In this document: piece by piece, positions 55,517 through 64,000 of the stretch
Numbering within the stretch: the first letter of the stretch is position 1
Layout: each line of letters starts with the position of its first letter
Assembly (NCBI GenBank): GCA_964500515.1
Contig: CAZCNE010000005.1
Coordinates: 9,209-73,208 of the forward strand
DNA length: 64,000 nt
Direction: 5' to 3'
DNA from: Altimarinus sp964500515
Lineage (GTDB): Bacteria > Patescibacteriota > Gracilibacteria > BD1-5 > UBA6164
The notes under the pieces: generated by a model
Databases searched by the model: none
What the model was told of the DNA's origin: nothing
What the model saw: only the letters and a program-made list of their open reading frames with translations
Position numbers and translations under genes: made by a program

Positions 55517-57655
55517 ATGTTAACTACTAAACTTACAAAATCATTATTACATACAACAGATAATTATATAAAATCACTTGAAAAAGTTTGAATTAAAGAA
55601 GTAAAAGATTTGATTTACCTTTATCCAAGAGATTATGAGGATAGAACAAATGTTTTGGATTCTTTTTCTTATGTTAACATAAAAGAGAAAAATACTATAT
55701 TAGTTACATTGGTTTCTTTAGATACAACAAGAACTTCAACTTGAAAAATATTGACAAAAGCAGTTTTGGAAGATAAAGCTTGATTTTTTGCAGAAGCTGT
55801 ATGGTTTAATAAAAAATACTTTTGAGCATGAGTTTTAGCATCAAGATGAAAAAAAGTAATAATAAGTTGAAAAGTAAAATATGATTATGGAAAACTAAGT
55901 TTTATGTCACCAGATATAGAAACAGATTTATCAAAAATTGACTGAGAAATAGTTCCAATTTACCCAGATGTAAATTATATTCCATGAACTTGGATAGCAT
56001 GAAAAATCCCTCTATTAAAAGAATATTTTGAATATATAAAAGATGAATTACCAGAAAATATAATTAAAAAATACAAATTTATAGAAAAAAAAGAAGCTTT
56101 GAAAAAACTTCATTTTCCAAAAACAAATAATGATATAGAAATAGCTAAGTATAGACTAGCATATGAAGAATTATTTGATATAAACTTCAAAGCTTTAAGT
56201 AAAAAATATGAGAATTTTAAAGAATCAGAAGGGAAGAGCTTAAAAATTCCTTTAAATGCTGAGCTTATAAAAGACATACTTTCAAATTTATCTTTTGAAC
56301 TTACAGATTGACAAAAAATAGCTCTTTTTCAAGCTCTTAAAGATATGGAAAAACCTCATGCAATGCAAAGACTTTTAGAATGAGATGTTTGAACATGAAA
56401 AACAATAGTTGCATTAATTATTGCAATGCATGGGATAATTATTAGTAGAGAGCTATCAGTAGACAGTCAACAGAAAAAAAATCACCCTACCACTTTTTGT
56501 AAAAGAGGAAATAGTTCTTCCTTTGTAAAGGAGGCTAGGAAGGTTTCTAATTTGTATGAAAAAGAATTTGAAAATGAAAAACTTTTAAATTCAAGCTCTA
56601 TCCAAGTTGCATTTATGGCGCCGACTGAAATTTTAGCTAGACAACATTTTGAATGAATTCAAAACTTACTTTTAAAATACAAGATTTCTTTAGAGCTTCT
56701 TGTTTGAAGTACAACAAAAAAACAAAAAGAAAATATAAAACATAAATTAAAAACTTGAAATTTGGATATAGTTGTTTGAACCCATGCTCTAATCCAAGAA
56801 GATGTATATTTTAAAAATTTATGATTTGTAGTAATTGATGAGCAACATAGATTTTGAGTCAAACAAAGAGAAATGCTTGAATCATGAATTTTAAGTACTT
56901 CTTGACTTATACCACACGTTTTAAATATGACAGCCACTCCAATTCCTAGAACTTTGGCTTTGACTCTTTATTGAGATCAAGATTTATCAGTTATAAAAGA
57001 ATATCCAAAATGAAGAAAAATAATTCATACAAAAGTTGCTAAAAATGATAAAGAAAGACAACAAATCGAACTTTTTGTAAGAAATGAGATAGAAAAGGGA
57101 AGACAAGTGTTTTGGATTTCACCTCTTGTAGAAGAATCAGAAAAAATTGATCTTGCAAATGCTATTTCTACTTATGAATCTTTGATAAATATTTTTTCTC
57201 CATTTAGTGTGTGATTATTACATGGAAAAATGAAAGCAAAGCAAAAAGAACAAATTATGAAAGAATTTAGTGAAAATAAAATTTCAATTCTTTCAAGCAC
57301 TTCAGTAGTTGAAGTTTGAGTTGATGTTCCTAATGCTACAATTATGTGTATAGAATGAGCGGAAAGATTTGGTTTAAGTCAACTACATCAATTTAGATGA
57401 AGAGTTTGAAGATGAAAACATCAATCTTATTGTTATCTTTTCCCGAGTAAATGAAACTATACAGATAGATTAAGAGCAATAGAAAGGTCAAATGATTGAT
57501 TTGAATTAGCTGAAATTGATTTAGAAATAAGGTGACCTTGAGAAGTATATTGAGTTAGACAAAGTTGACTTCCAGATTTAAAAATTGCAGACCTTAGAGA
57601 TCTGCAATTAGTAAGTCAAATTAGAGAAGATATAGAAGAAATGCTTAAAAATTAA
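55517..57655 (+). CDS. recG: ATP-dependent DNA helicase RecG with inserted segment
   Basis: 712 residues. RecG reverses stalled replication forks. An N-terminal wedge domain (residues ~60-160) precedes the SF2 motor: Walker A EGDVGTGKTIVALI near 289, motif Ia VAFMAPTEILARQH, DEQHRFG-type motif II in VVIDEQHRFGVKQREML, motif III NMTATPIPRTLAL and motif VI QFRGRVGRGKHQSYCYLF. Between motif I and Ia about 67 residues replace the usual ~17. This extra part (about 311-360) holds two inverted copies of the window's GC-rich palindrome, in frame and without a stop. The rest of the protein is standard, so it is probably functional. Confidence 0.94.
56480..56547. repeat. Palindromic-repeat pair inside recG
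   Basis: 56480-56512 (AAATCACCCTACCACTTTTT ... GAGGAAA) is a reverse-orientation relative and 56516-56547 (TTCTTCCTTTGTAAAGGAGG ... GGTTT) a forward relative of copies A/B at 17837 and 17904. By eye about 24 of 31 positions match for each, mostly with transitions. The two face each other and can form a hairpin. Confidence 0.75.
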
Positions 57656-58157
57656 TTATCATTATTATCTGTATTATTTTTTAAATTCTCATATTCTTTA
57701 ATTAAAGATGTTAATTTTTCTTCGGATACTCAAGCTTTTCTAGCTTCTAAAATAGTTAATCAAAATCATTCATCTGTTTCATTACCTTCTTTATAAAATA
57801 TTAATACTGTTTTTACTCTTTCTAATCTTGCTTCTAATAAACATTTTTCATATTTATCAATAAAAGATTGTATTATTTCTTCGGATACTCAAGGCTCTCT
57901 TGCTTTTTCAACAGCTAATCAAAATGATTCATTAATTGCATTACTTTCTTTAAAAATATTTAATTCAGCTTCTAGATTGTCTAATGCACTAAGACAAGAC
58001 GCTTCTCAAGTACTGTTATTATCCAAAATTTTTTGAGTTTGCTTGTAATAATTATCAGTTGTAGAATTTATGGGGTTATTGCTTGCTATAGAATTTTCAG
58101 CTCATAATGTAAGTCATGCTACAAGAGCTCAATTTGTAAACCTCTTTTTATTTTCAT
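57652..58157 (-). pseudogene. Exported two-repeat protein, start separated by one-base loss
   Basis: The body (stop TAA at 57654) reads ALVAGLTLGAENSIASNNPI, then two related units: INESFGLAVEKAREPGVSEE / IIQSFIDKYE and DEGFGLTILEARKAGVSEEK / LTSLIKEYE. The only ATG (58157) is one base out of frame: ATGAAAATAAAAAG would need one more A to give M-K-N-K-K-R-F-T-N-G and a good signal peptide. So this is an A-run indel, real or technical. The repeat pattern (G-V-S-E-E) is not a family I recognise. Confidence 0.55.
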
Positions 58158-58250
58158 ATAATTAAATTAAAATATAAATATATTAATTATATATTAATCT
58201 AAAATTAATGTATATCAAGTTTTTTGAAGAATAAAAATTTTTTATTTTAT

Positions 58251-58526
58251 TTAATAATTATTTTCTTCTAATTCAATTTCTACATCATCTGTTGTAACTA
58301 ATTTAGGCTTAAAATCATTTTCATCATATTTTCAAGTTTGTCTCATTTTTTCAAAATAAAATTCCGATTTTTTATTTCAATCAATAGGTATAGAGCTTAA
58401 AATTTTATCTACACTAATTCAATACTATTTTGCAATATTTAAAATTTCTTTACTTATATATTTCTCTTGTTCAACAGTTCACCAAACTAAAGTTCAAGCT
58501 GGTATAGAAAATTTATCTAACCACAT
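58251..58526 (-). pseudogene. Small protein with in-frame TAG
   Basis: ATG 58526 to TAA 58251 spans 92 codons with a TAG at 58425-58427. MWLDKFSIPAGTLVWGTVEQ ... EILNIAK before it and YGISVDKILSSIPIDGNKKS, EFYFEKMRQTGKYDENDFKP after it are both protein-like, and the pattern of the first half (SIPAGTLV...TVEQEKYISKEI) suggests a phage-repressor-like HTH. One nonsense change from Lys/Gln/Tyr explains it. Confidence 0.5.
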
Positions 58527-58649
58527 ATTTAATTATTAAAAAATAATAAATTAATAATATAGAAATTACAATAAATGTCAATTAATATTTTTTTTTTTGA
58601 AAAACTTAAATTATTATTAAAATAACAAAAATATTCACCTAATAAATTT

Positions 58650-59474
58650 ATGTCTAAAACTAAAAAATTATTATTAATTTTATTTATAATTATTATTGCT
58701 TTTATTTCTATTGTTTACAGCAAAAAACCTAGTCTTGAGAGAGATTGGACTCTTGATCAAAAAATTTTATCAAGTATCAGTTTTTCTTGAAACATAGTAA
58801 ATATAAAAAATATAAGAAATTTTAAATACTTTTCAGAAGATAATTATGAAGCTAATTATTATGATGAGAATTATGATTTAGATAAAATTGAAAGCCTTTA
58901 TTATATAATTGAACCATTTTCTGAATATAATTGACCTGCTCATACTATGTTTTCATTTTGATTTACTGATTGAAAATATCTAACTATTTCAATTGAAATA
59001 AGAAAAGAAAAATGAGAAAGTTTTAGTGCATTAAAATGATTATTAAATGAATATGAACTTGTTTATATGATTTGAGATGAAAATGATTTAGTAAAACTTA
59101 GAGCAAATTATAGAAAAGATGAGGTTTTTATGTATCCTATAAATGCTTATATAGGGGATATAAAAGAACTTTTTGTTTCTATGCTTAGAAGAGCTGATAA
59201 ACTTTGAAAAAAAGCTGAATTTTACAATACATTTACAAATAATTGTACAACAAATATTCAAAAACATGCAAATGATATTAGAATTACAAATATTCCTTGG
59301 ACAAAATACTTAATTTTGCCATCAGAAAGTGATAAAGTTGTTTATGAATATTGATTAATTGATACAAATTTAAGTTTATCTGATGCAAGAAAATATTATA
59401 AAATAAATGAATTATCTCAAAAATACTGAGATAATCCAAATTATTCGAAACTTATAAGAAAAGAAAGGAAGTAA
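58650..59474 (+). CDS. DUF4105 / Lnb N-terminal-domain membrane protein
   Basis: 274 residues. An N-terminal membrane helix (KLLLILFIIIIAFISIVYS) anchors an extracellular domain. RDWTLDQKILSSISFSGNIV, NIKNIRNFKY and AHTMFSFGFTDGKYLTISIE belong to the DUF4105 family, and YNTFTNNCTTNIQKHAN has its Cys-containing N(N)CTT motif thought to be catalytic. Members include lipoprotein N-acylation enzyme Lnb. With lgt in the window, a lipoprotein-modifying role is possible but unproven. The end at TAA 59472 follows LIRKERK. Confidence 0.8.
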
Positions 59475-59485
59475 TAAAATATACT

Positions 59486-60013
59486 TTATAAATATTGTTT
59501 TAAGCTAATTATAACTTTTGAAAAAACTTCTTTTTCAAGATTTTTTAATTCTTCTTTTTTAAATTTACTCAAAACCCAATCAGATACATCATATTTTTCA
59601 TTAAATCAAACTCAAACTTTGATTCTTTTAAAATCAGATCAAATGTGCGAAATTATACTTTTTATACCGTTATGTCATCAAGCAGTTCAAGTTTTTCTGA
59701 ATCTAATTTTTCAAAATTCCATACTTATATCATCATAAATTATAATTAAATCTTCTTTTATTTCGATTTTATAAAAATCTATTACTTTTCTTAAAGATTC
59801 TCAACTTAAATTCATAAAAGTTTCTGGTTTCAATAAAACAATTTTTTCTCAAAATAAATTTCAAACTGAAATACTTCACCTAAATTTAGTTTCTGTTTTA
59901 AAATCAGTAAAATCTTCTCAAGAAATTAACCAATCCAAAAATAAAAAACCTAGATTATGACGAGTAAATTCATAATCTTTTCATGGATTTCAAAGTCAAA
60001 CTATTAATTTCAT
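59486..60013 (-). CDS. pth: Peptidyl-tRNA hydrolase
   Basis: 175 residues. It frees tRNA from prematurely released peptidyl-tRNA. Key residues: KLIVGLGNPGKDYEFTRHNL (Asn10 and the catalytic His in TRHNLG), KPETFMNLSGES (Asn in FMNLSG), IIIYDDISMEFGKIRFRKTG with GTAGGHNGIKSIISHIGSDF (catalytic-site Asp, GGHNG). Length slightly under the 190-residue norm. It follows ppk2 on the same strand, behind a terminator, and converges on the DUF4105 gene. Confidence 0.94.
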
Positions 60014-60053
60014 AAAAAAAAAGCTAGGTTTAAACTTCTAGCTATTTTATATT
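60014..60053 (-). terminator. Terminator between ppk2 and pth
   Basis: AGCTAG ... CTAGCT arms around a GTTTAAAC-type centre, followed on the minus strand by nine Ts, ending right at the pth ATG. Partial read-through may feed pth. Confidence 0.65.
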
Positions 60054-60063
60054 TTTTACTTAA

Positions 60064-61221
60064 TTATTCAAATAAATCTTTTGTTATATCAATTTTTTTC
60101 TTTAATTCATCAATTTTATCTTCTCAATTTGATATAATCTTTGCATCAATTTGAAGTTTTTTATCTCATATTTTTTTATCGTAATCAAATTGATTAAGCA
60201 AATATTTTATAGAATTAATTCTTGCTTTTTTCTTATCATCGCTATTTATTATTACCCATGGACATTTTTTTGAGTGAGTATTTGAAAAATTTTTATATTC
60301 TGCTAATGTGTATTTATCCCAAAGTTTTTGTCATGATTGGTCAATTTGAGATAATTTAAATTGTTTTAATGGATTTCTTTGTCTTTCTTCAAACCTTTTA
60401 GCTTGTTCATCTTTACTAACTGAAAAATAAAATTTTATTAATTTAATTCATGAACTTACAAGCATTTTTTCAAAACCTGGAACATCATTTAAAAATTGTT
60501 CATATTCATTTTTTCTTACAAATCACATAACTGGCTCAACTCAGGCTCTATTGTACCAACTTCTATCAAAAAATACTATTTCTCAAGCACTAGGTAAATG
60601 TTCTACATATCTTTGAAAATACCATTGTGATTTTTCTTTTTCTGTTGGTTTTTCAAGGGCCACAACTCTTGCTCATCTTGGATTTAAATATTCTGTAAAT
60701 CTTTTTATTGTTCAACCTTTTCAAGCTGCATCTCTTCATTCAAATATAATAAGTAATTTTTCTCAATTATCTTTTATATATTTTTGAAGTTTCATCAATT
60801 CTAATTGTAATTCTATAATTACTTTTTCATATGCTATATCTTTTCTTTTTACACAAACTTGAGCATAATCATCAATTTTTTCTTCTGGCAAAACTGGACA
60901 ATGTCTATATTTTTTTTCTACTTTTTTTACTACATCTATAAGTTTCATTTCTCTAGATTTTTCTTTTTCTTTTATAAAATCTTGAGCATCTTCCAATAAA
61001 TCTTCTAGTTCTTTGAATTGTTTTTTAATTTTTTTGTCTAATTTTTTTCTATTTTTATCTATTAATTCGTGTGTTTTATTTATTAATACTTTTAATTCAT
61101 CTGTTTCTTCACTTTTTTTTAGATCAGATATGAAACTTTGTAATTCCAAAATTAGATTTTTGATTGAATCTTCATCAACCTTCCTCAAATTATTAAATAG
61201 TTCATAAAAAATAGATGGCAT
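60064..61221 (-). CDS. ppk2: Polyphosphate kinase 2
   Basis: 385 residues. The C-terminal ~250 residues are the PPK2 kinase: Walker A-like FEGRDAAGKGGTIKRFTEYL, Walker B/catalytic GEIVFFDRSWYNRAGVEPVM, VSKDEQAKRFEERQRNPLKQ and the lid. It transfers phosphate between polyphosphate and nucleotides, so it can raise GTP or ATP. The first ~130 residues are charged helices (KKLDKKIKKQFKELEDLLED) typical of the long PPK2 class. In a small genome with limited energy metabolism, polyphosphate-driven nucleotide regeneration is plausible. Confidence 0.93.
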
Positions 61222-61334
61222 AAGCTTAAAATTAATAAATAAAAATAATTAAATATTAACACGAGTTATATTTATTAAATCACATATTTTTTATAATGTC
61301 AAGAAAATGATATATTTTTTAAAAGTATTTTTTT

Positions 61335-61366
61335 AAAAAAATAAATATTGCTTTAAATAAGCAATA
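61335..61366 (-). terminator. Hairpin downstream of the xer gene
   Basis: TATTGCTT (61346-61353), TAAAT, AAGCAATA (61359-61366); on the minus strand the stem is followed by a T-rich run. About 115 nt past the recombinase stop. The rest of 61222-61478 is AT-rich with no gene seen. Confidence 0.5.
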
Positions 61367-61478
61367 ATCTTAGTTATAAAAATTTTTGAAAATTTGATTA
61401 TATTTTAAATTTTTAGAATTTTATTTTATTTATTTACATAAAGGCAATTAATAAGTTTTCACACAAAATATAAAATCA

Positions 61479-62423
61479 TTATTTCATAAATTTTTTATGT
61501 ATTTCTTTGAGTTTTGGATTTGTTACATGTGTATAAACTTGTGTTGTATTTATACTAGCATGTCCTAGCATTTCTTGAATACTTCTCAAATCAGCTCACG
61601 CATTTAAAAGTGTTGTTGCAAAAGAATGTCGAAGAGTATGCGCTGAAATATCTTTTATAATTCAAGCTTGAATTGCATATTTTTTGATCATTCATGTTAT
61701 ATAAAATCTTGAAAGTCTTAAATCTTCTTCATCTTGTAATTTAAAGTTATTTTTGTCATAATTGTGTCTTATGAAAAGAGGATTAAATTTATCATCTCTT
61801 TTATCTAAATAGTTTTTTATAAGCTGGCTTGCTTTTTCTGTAAGATATACAACTCTTAATTTCCTTCATTTTCACCTTATAGCAAATTCTTTAGTTTCTA
61901 AATTTATATCTTTTATATTTAAACTTGTTAGTTCTGAAATTCTTAATCAAGTTGAATAAATACATTCCATAATAGCTAGATCTCTAGTTCAAGTAATTTC
62001 TTTTGTATCAGGTGATTTAAATAATTTTTCAAGTTCTTCTTCTGTTAAAAATTCAACTCTTCTTCATTCTTGTTTGATTAAATCAATTGAAGTAGGGGAA
62101 AGGGCTTTAACTCAAGTTTTTTCAAGATATTTTAAAAAACTTCTAAGAGTTATCATGTAAGCATTTGCAGTTTTTACAGAAACTTGTTTTTTTCATTTTT
62201 TATAAACAAAAGTTCTAAATCATTCTGCCAAATCTAAATCTATTTCTTCAATTTTAAAATCTTCAATTTTTTTTAAATTTATTTTATTTTTTCAGATTAA
62301 ATCATTTAAATAAACTTCAAAAAAATTTAAGTGTCTTAAATATTGTTCAACCGTTTTTGGAGATTTATATTTAATAACTTCTAACCAATTTATAAATTTA
62401 TCTTTTGCTTCAAGAAATTTCAT
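61479..62423 (-). CDS. xerD: Xer-type tyrosine recombinase
   Basis: 314 residues. The N-terminal SAM-like domain (LEAKDKFINGLEVIKYKSPK; AYMITLRSFLKYLEKTGVKA) precedes the catalytic domain with Arg in CIYSTGLRISELTSLNIKDI, HTLRHSFATTLLN (HxxR) and the second His plus nucleophile Tyr in LGHASINTTQVYTHVTNPKL. The family resolves chromosome dimers at dif with FtsK (36441). It is the only recombinase seen here, and Xer systems with one protein are known. XerC cannot be excluded. A dif-like palindrome lies 8 bp upstream of the ATG. Confidence 0.9.
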
Positions 62424-62430
62424 AAAAAAT

Positions 62431-62462
62431 AAAAACATTATATTCGCAATTATAATGTTTTT
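62431..62462. promoter_or_regulatory. Dif-like palindrome or terminator
   Basis: AAAAACATTATA, eight-base centre TTCGCAAT, TATAATGTTTTT: perfect 12-bp arms. It lies between the 62538 gene (minus) and the xer ATG. It reads as a terminator of the former, and also has the size and form of a Xer site (two ~11-bp arms, 6-8-bp centre, TTATGTT-like half-sites as in dif). Confidence 0.5.
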
Positions 62463-62537
62463 ATAAAATATTCAATTTTTTTGTTAATTACTTTTTATTG
62501 TAGTTTCTTCTCAGTTTAAAATATATTTTATTTCTAT

Positions 62538-62885
62538 TTAATCTGAAGTTTTTTGAACACTTTTTATAAAGTATCACTCAATTCATTTTTCATTTAAAAT
62601 TTCTTCTGCTTCTGACATCATTTGATCAATAATATCTAATTGTTTTTTTACATTTTCAGATGTTTTGTTTATATTATCTAAATTAGAAATTCAATAATTG
62701 TATTCTCATGTAACTTCATTTCAGTCAATTAAAGCTGTATAAGTAATTATAGAATTTTTCTCAACTAATGATTTTATTTCAATATTTTTTCCTGAATATT
62801 TTTTATCAAGATAATTTTTTAAAATTTTTTGATAATTTAACATTCTTTGTTCCAAATTTTCATTTTGTCAAATTGTATTTTTCAT
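62538..62885 (-). CDS. Hypothetical protein
   Basis: 115 residues, not recognised. NENLEQRMLNYQKILKNYLD is helical; the middle ISIITYTALIDGNEVTGEYN-like part is beta-rich; the rest is a helical tail (NVKKQLDIIDQMMSEAEEIL). Soluble, no signal peptide. It has a promoter upstream (62952) and a hairpin downstream; divergent from the zinc-ribbon gene. Confidence 0.65.
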
Positions 62886-62951
62886 ATTTATTTATGTTAA
62901 AAAATATGATTTTAGTAAGTTAATTATAATTATTAATTTATTTGTCAAATA

Positions 62952-62980
62952 AAAATATTTTTGTCTTTATACTTTGTCAA
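62952..62980 (-). promoter_or_regulatory. Promoter of the 62538 gene
   Basis: TTGACA (62980-62975), 17-bp spacer, TATTTT (62957-62952). A second TTGACA occurs at 62948-62943 in the same direction, so two starts are possible. Confidence 0.5.
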
Positions 62981-63000
62981 GTAAAAAACGTTTAAAATAT

Positions 63001-63029
63001 TTGTAAAAATATGTTTATTGCATTATAAT
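63001..63029 (+). promoter_or_regulatory. Promoter of the zinc-ribbon operon
   Basis: TTGTAA (63001-63006), 17-bp spacer, TATAAT (63024-63029), 28 bp before the ATG at 63058. Confidence 0.65.
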
Positions 63030-63057
63030 AGTTTAAATTTATATTTAATATAAACAA

Positions 63058-63423
63058 ATGAATTATAAAACTTTGAAATGAATGGTTGATTCTTTGATTA
63101 AAACTTTTACATGTCCTTTATGTAATTCAGGTATAAATGAAGAAAATGTAGAAATTATTTGAGCTGCTTGAAATACTATAAATATAGATATAGAATGTGC
63201 TAAATGTAAAAAACATAGTATGATAAAAGCAGAATTTAGTAGTATAAATATTCCAATTAATCTATCAAATTGACCAAAATGACTTTTAGAAGATTTGGAA
63301 AGATATAAAAATAAAAATATAGATTTCCTAAACTCAAAAATTATCACTGATAAAGAAATAGTTGATTTAAATAAAAAATTGAAAAAAACTGATTTAAATG
63401 CTTCAGACTTATTTGATGGATAA
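63058..63423 (+). CDS. Small zinc-ribbon protein
   Basis: 121 residues. Two CxxC pairs, TFTCPLCNSGINEENVEIIG and IDIECAKCKKHSMIKAEFSS (Cys17/20 and about 49/52), form a zinc ribbon. A flexible region and a C-terminal helix follow (SKIITDKEIVDLNKKLKKTD). No catalytic domain. The stop overlaps the start of the next gene by eight bases, so the zinc ribbon, membrane protein and next gene form an operon leading to a prepilin gene. Function not recognised. Confidence 0.75.
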
Positions 63424-63682
63424 TATAAATCAAGAAGAAAAAATTAATTATATTTATAATTATATAAAAAAAGAAGAAAAAAGAAAAAAATACAAATTAT
63501 TTTTATATTTATCTGTAGTTTTTATTTTAGTTTCTTATTTTGTATATATTTACTTTATACTTATTCCATCTATAAAAAATTCGTACAAAAGCCTATTTGA
63601 TATTTGAAATCTAACAAATACAAAATCTTGATTAAATCTTGGCTCTAGCACCTTTGATGAACTTAAAAATTTACTTAAATAA
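63416..63682 (+). CDS. Small membrane protein
   Basis: 88 residues, ATG inside the stop region of the zinc-ribbon gene (ATGGATAA). A charged N-terminus (MDNINQEEKINYIYNYIKKE) precedes one membrane helix (FLYLSVVFILVSYFVYIYFI), then a short extracytoplasmic end (STFDELKNLLK). An upstream in-frame ATG at 63398 is less likely given the coupling. The build resembles a small pilus- or envelope-associated protein; no family recognised. Confidence 0.7.
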
Positions 63683-63684
63683 GT

Positions 63685-63912
63685 ATGGACTTCATAGTAA
63701 AACTTTTTTATTCTATATTATTTATCCTTATGTGATTCTATCTAATAAAATATAGAAAAAATGTTCATGATTGGACAGGGAATTGGGCTTGGGCAGACAA
63801 GTATCTTTGATCATGATGAACTTTTACAATCCTAATTTTATTCGGATTGTTTTTAATTTTTTTGTGAGTTATACATCCTTTTTGATGATTATCGCTTCTT
63901 AGAGGGGATTAA
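63685..63912 (+). CDS. Small two-helix membrane protein
   Basis: 75 residues, 2 bp after the previous stop. Helices at FIVKLFYSILFILMGFYLIK and FTILILFGLFLIFLGVIHPF with a Trp-rich loop between (HDWTGNWAWADKYLGSGG). Not recognised. It may work with the 88-residue protein or the prepilin encoded 32 bp later. Confidence 0.7.
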
Positions 63913-63944
63913 TTAATTGTATTTTATTTTTTTATATAGAAAAT

Positions 63945-64000
63945 ATGAAAAATAACAAAGCCTTTACATTGGTAGAATTAATTGTAGTAGTTGTTATAAT
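63945..64000 (+). CDS. Prepilin-like protein, 3' end cut by window
   Basis: Only the first 18 codons are present: MKNNKAFTLVELIVVVVI. The N-methylation motif (K-A-F-T-L-V-E-L) with the conserved Glu is diagnostic for type IV prepilins and pseudopilins. The peptidase site would be after Ala6 rather than the usual Gly. It closes the operon that starts at 63058. Confidence 0.8.
   Translation, partial: MKNNKAFTLVELIVVVVI

Noticed and set aside
1..64000. tRNA or rRNA genes
   Set aside because: No TTCGAATC-type T-arm with matching acceptor stem and no rRNA-like conserved stretch was seen on either strand by eye; a covariance-model scan was not possible.

Overview
The window reads as one contig from a Gracilibacteria / Absconditabacteria-type bacterium (Candidate Phyla Radiation) that decodes UGA as glycine (genetic code 25). 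Under the standard code nearly every conserved gene breaks up at TGA. With TGA read as Gly, complete proteins of normal length appear, and the TGAs fall on conserved glycines: the P-loops of FtsK and RecG, the GxSG of rhomboid, the HGG of Lgt, and the Pth and GlmS motifs. TAA and TAG remain the stops. All boundaries below assume code 25. The DNA is very AT-rich and recognisable Shine-Dalgarno sequences are mostly absent. No tRNA, rRNA or CRISPR array was found.

Layout. 1-6.1 kb: branched-chain amino acid synthesis, with a leuA-like gene (+) and an ilvB-ilvN-ilvE operon (-) preceded by what looks like a classical leader-peptide attenuator. 6.1-16.1 kb: an exported tandem-repeat protein, an M24 peptidase, a Nif3-like protein, galU, a TPR operon, a polysaccharide flippase, a prepilin and an FN3 surface protein ending in an LPQAG-type tail. 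16.1-18.3 kb: lysS, then a GC-rich cluster of palindromic repeats. 18.3-29 kb: an AI-2E-family permease, a PKD/calcium-repeat surface protein, topA, lgt-rhomboid and a large M23 wall protein. 29-33.6 kb: a broken aspartokinase, a carB 3' remnant, two coiled-coil genes and hom. 33.6-40.6 kb: an accessory cassette (GHMP-like fragment, GNAT, M23), ftsK, a MazG-type gene and two decayed secreted-protein genes. 40.6-47.4 kb: PH-domain protein, xthA, HD protein, grpE, three glycosyltransferases and a DedA protein. 47.5-57.7 kb: rnr, a lytic transglycosylase, an HtrA protease, an HTH-like orphan, glmS, a Sua5/YrdC gene and a recG that carries palindromic-element DNA inside its reading frame. 57.7-64 kb: decayed small genes, DUF4105, pth, ppk2, a xer recombinase with a dif-like palindrome upstream, and the start of a prepilin gene.

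How the genes fit together. Much of the content serves the cell surface: prepilins, flippase, glycosyltransferases, GalU, GlmS, Lgt, wall hydrolases, HtrA, rhomboid and repeat-rich surface proteins. This suits an attached or epibiotic life. The acetolactate synthase, transaminase and isopropylmalate synthase genes suggest that part of the branched-chain pathway is kept and regulated. The frameshifted lysC and the carB tail suggest that neighbouring aspartate and carbamoyl-phosphate functions are being lost.
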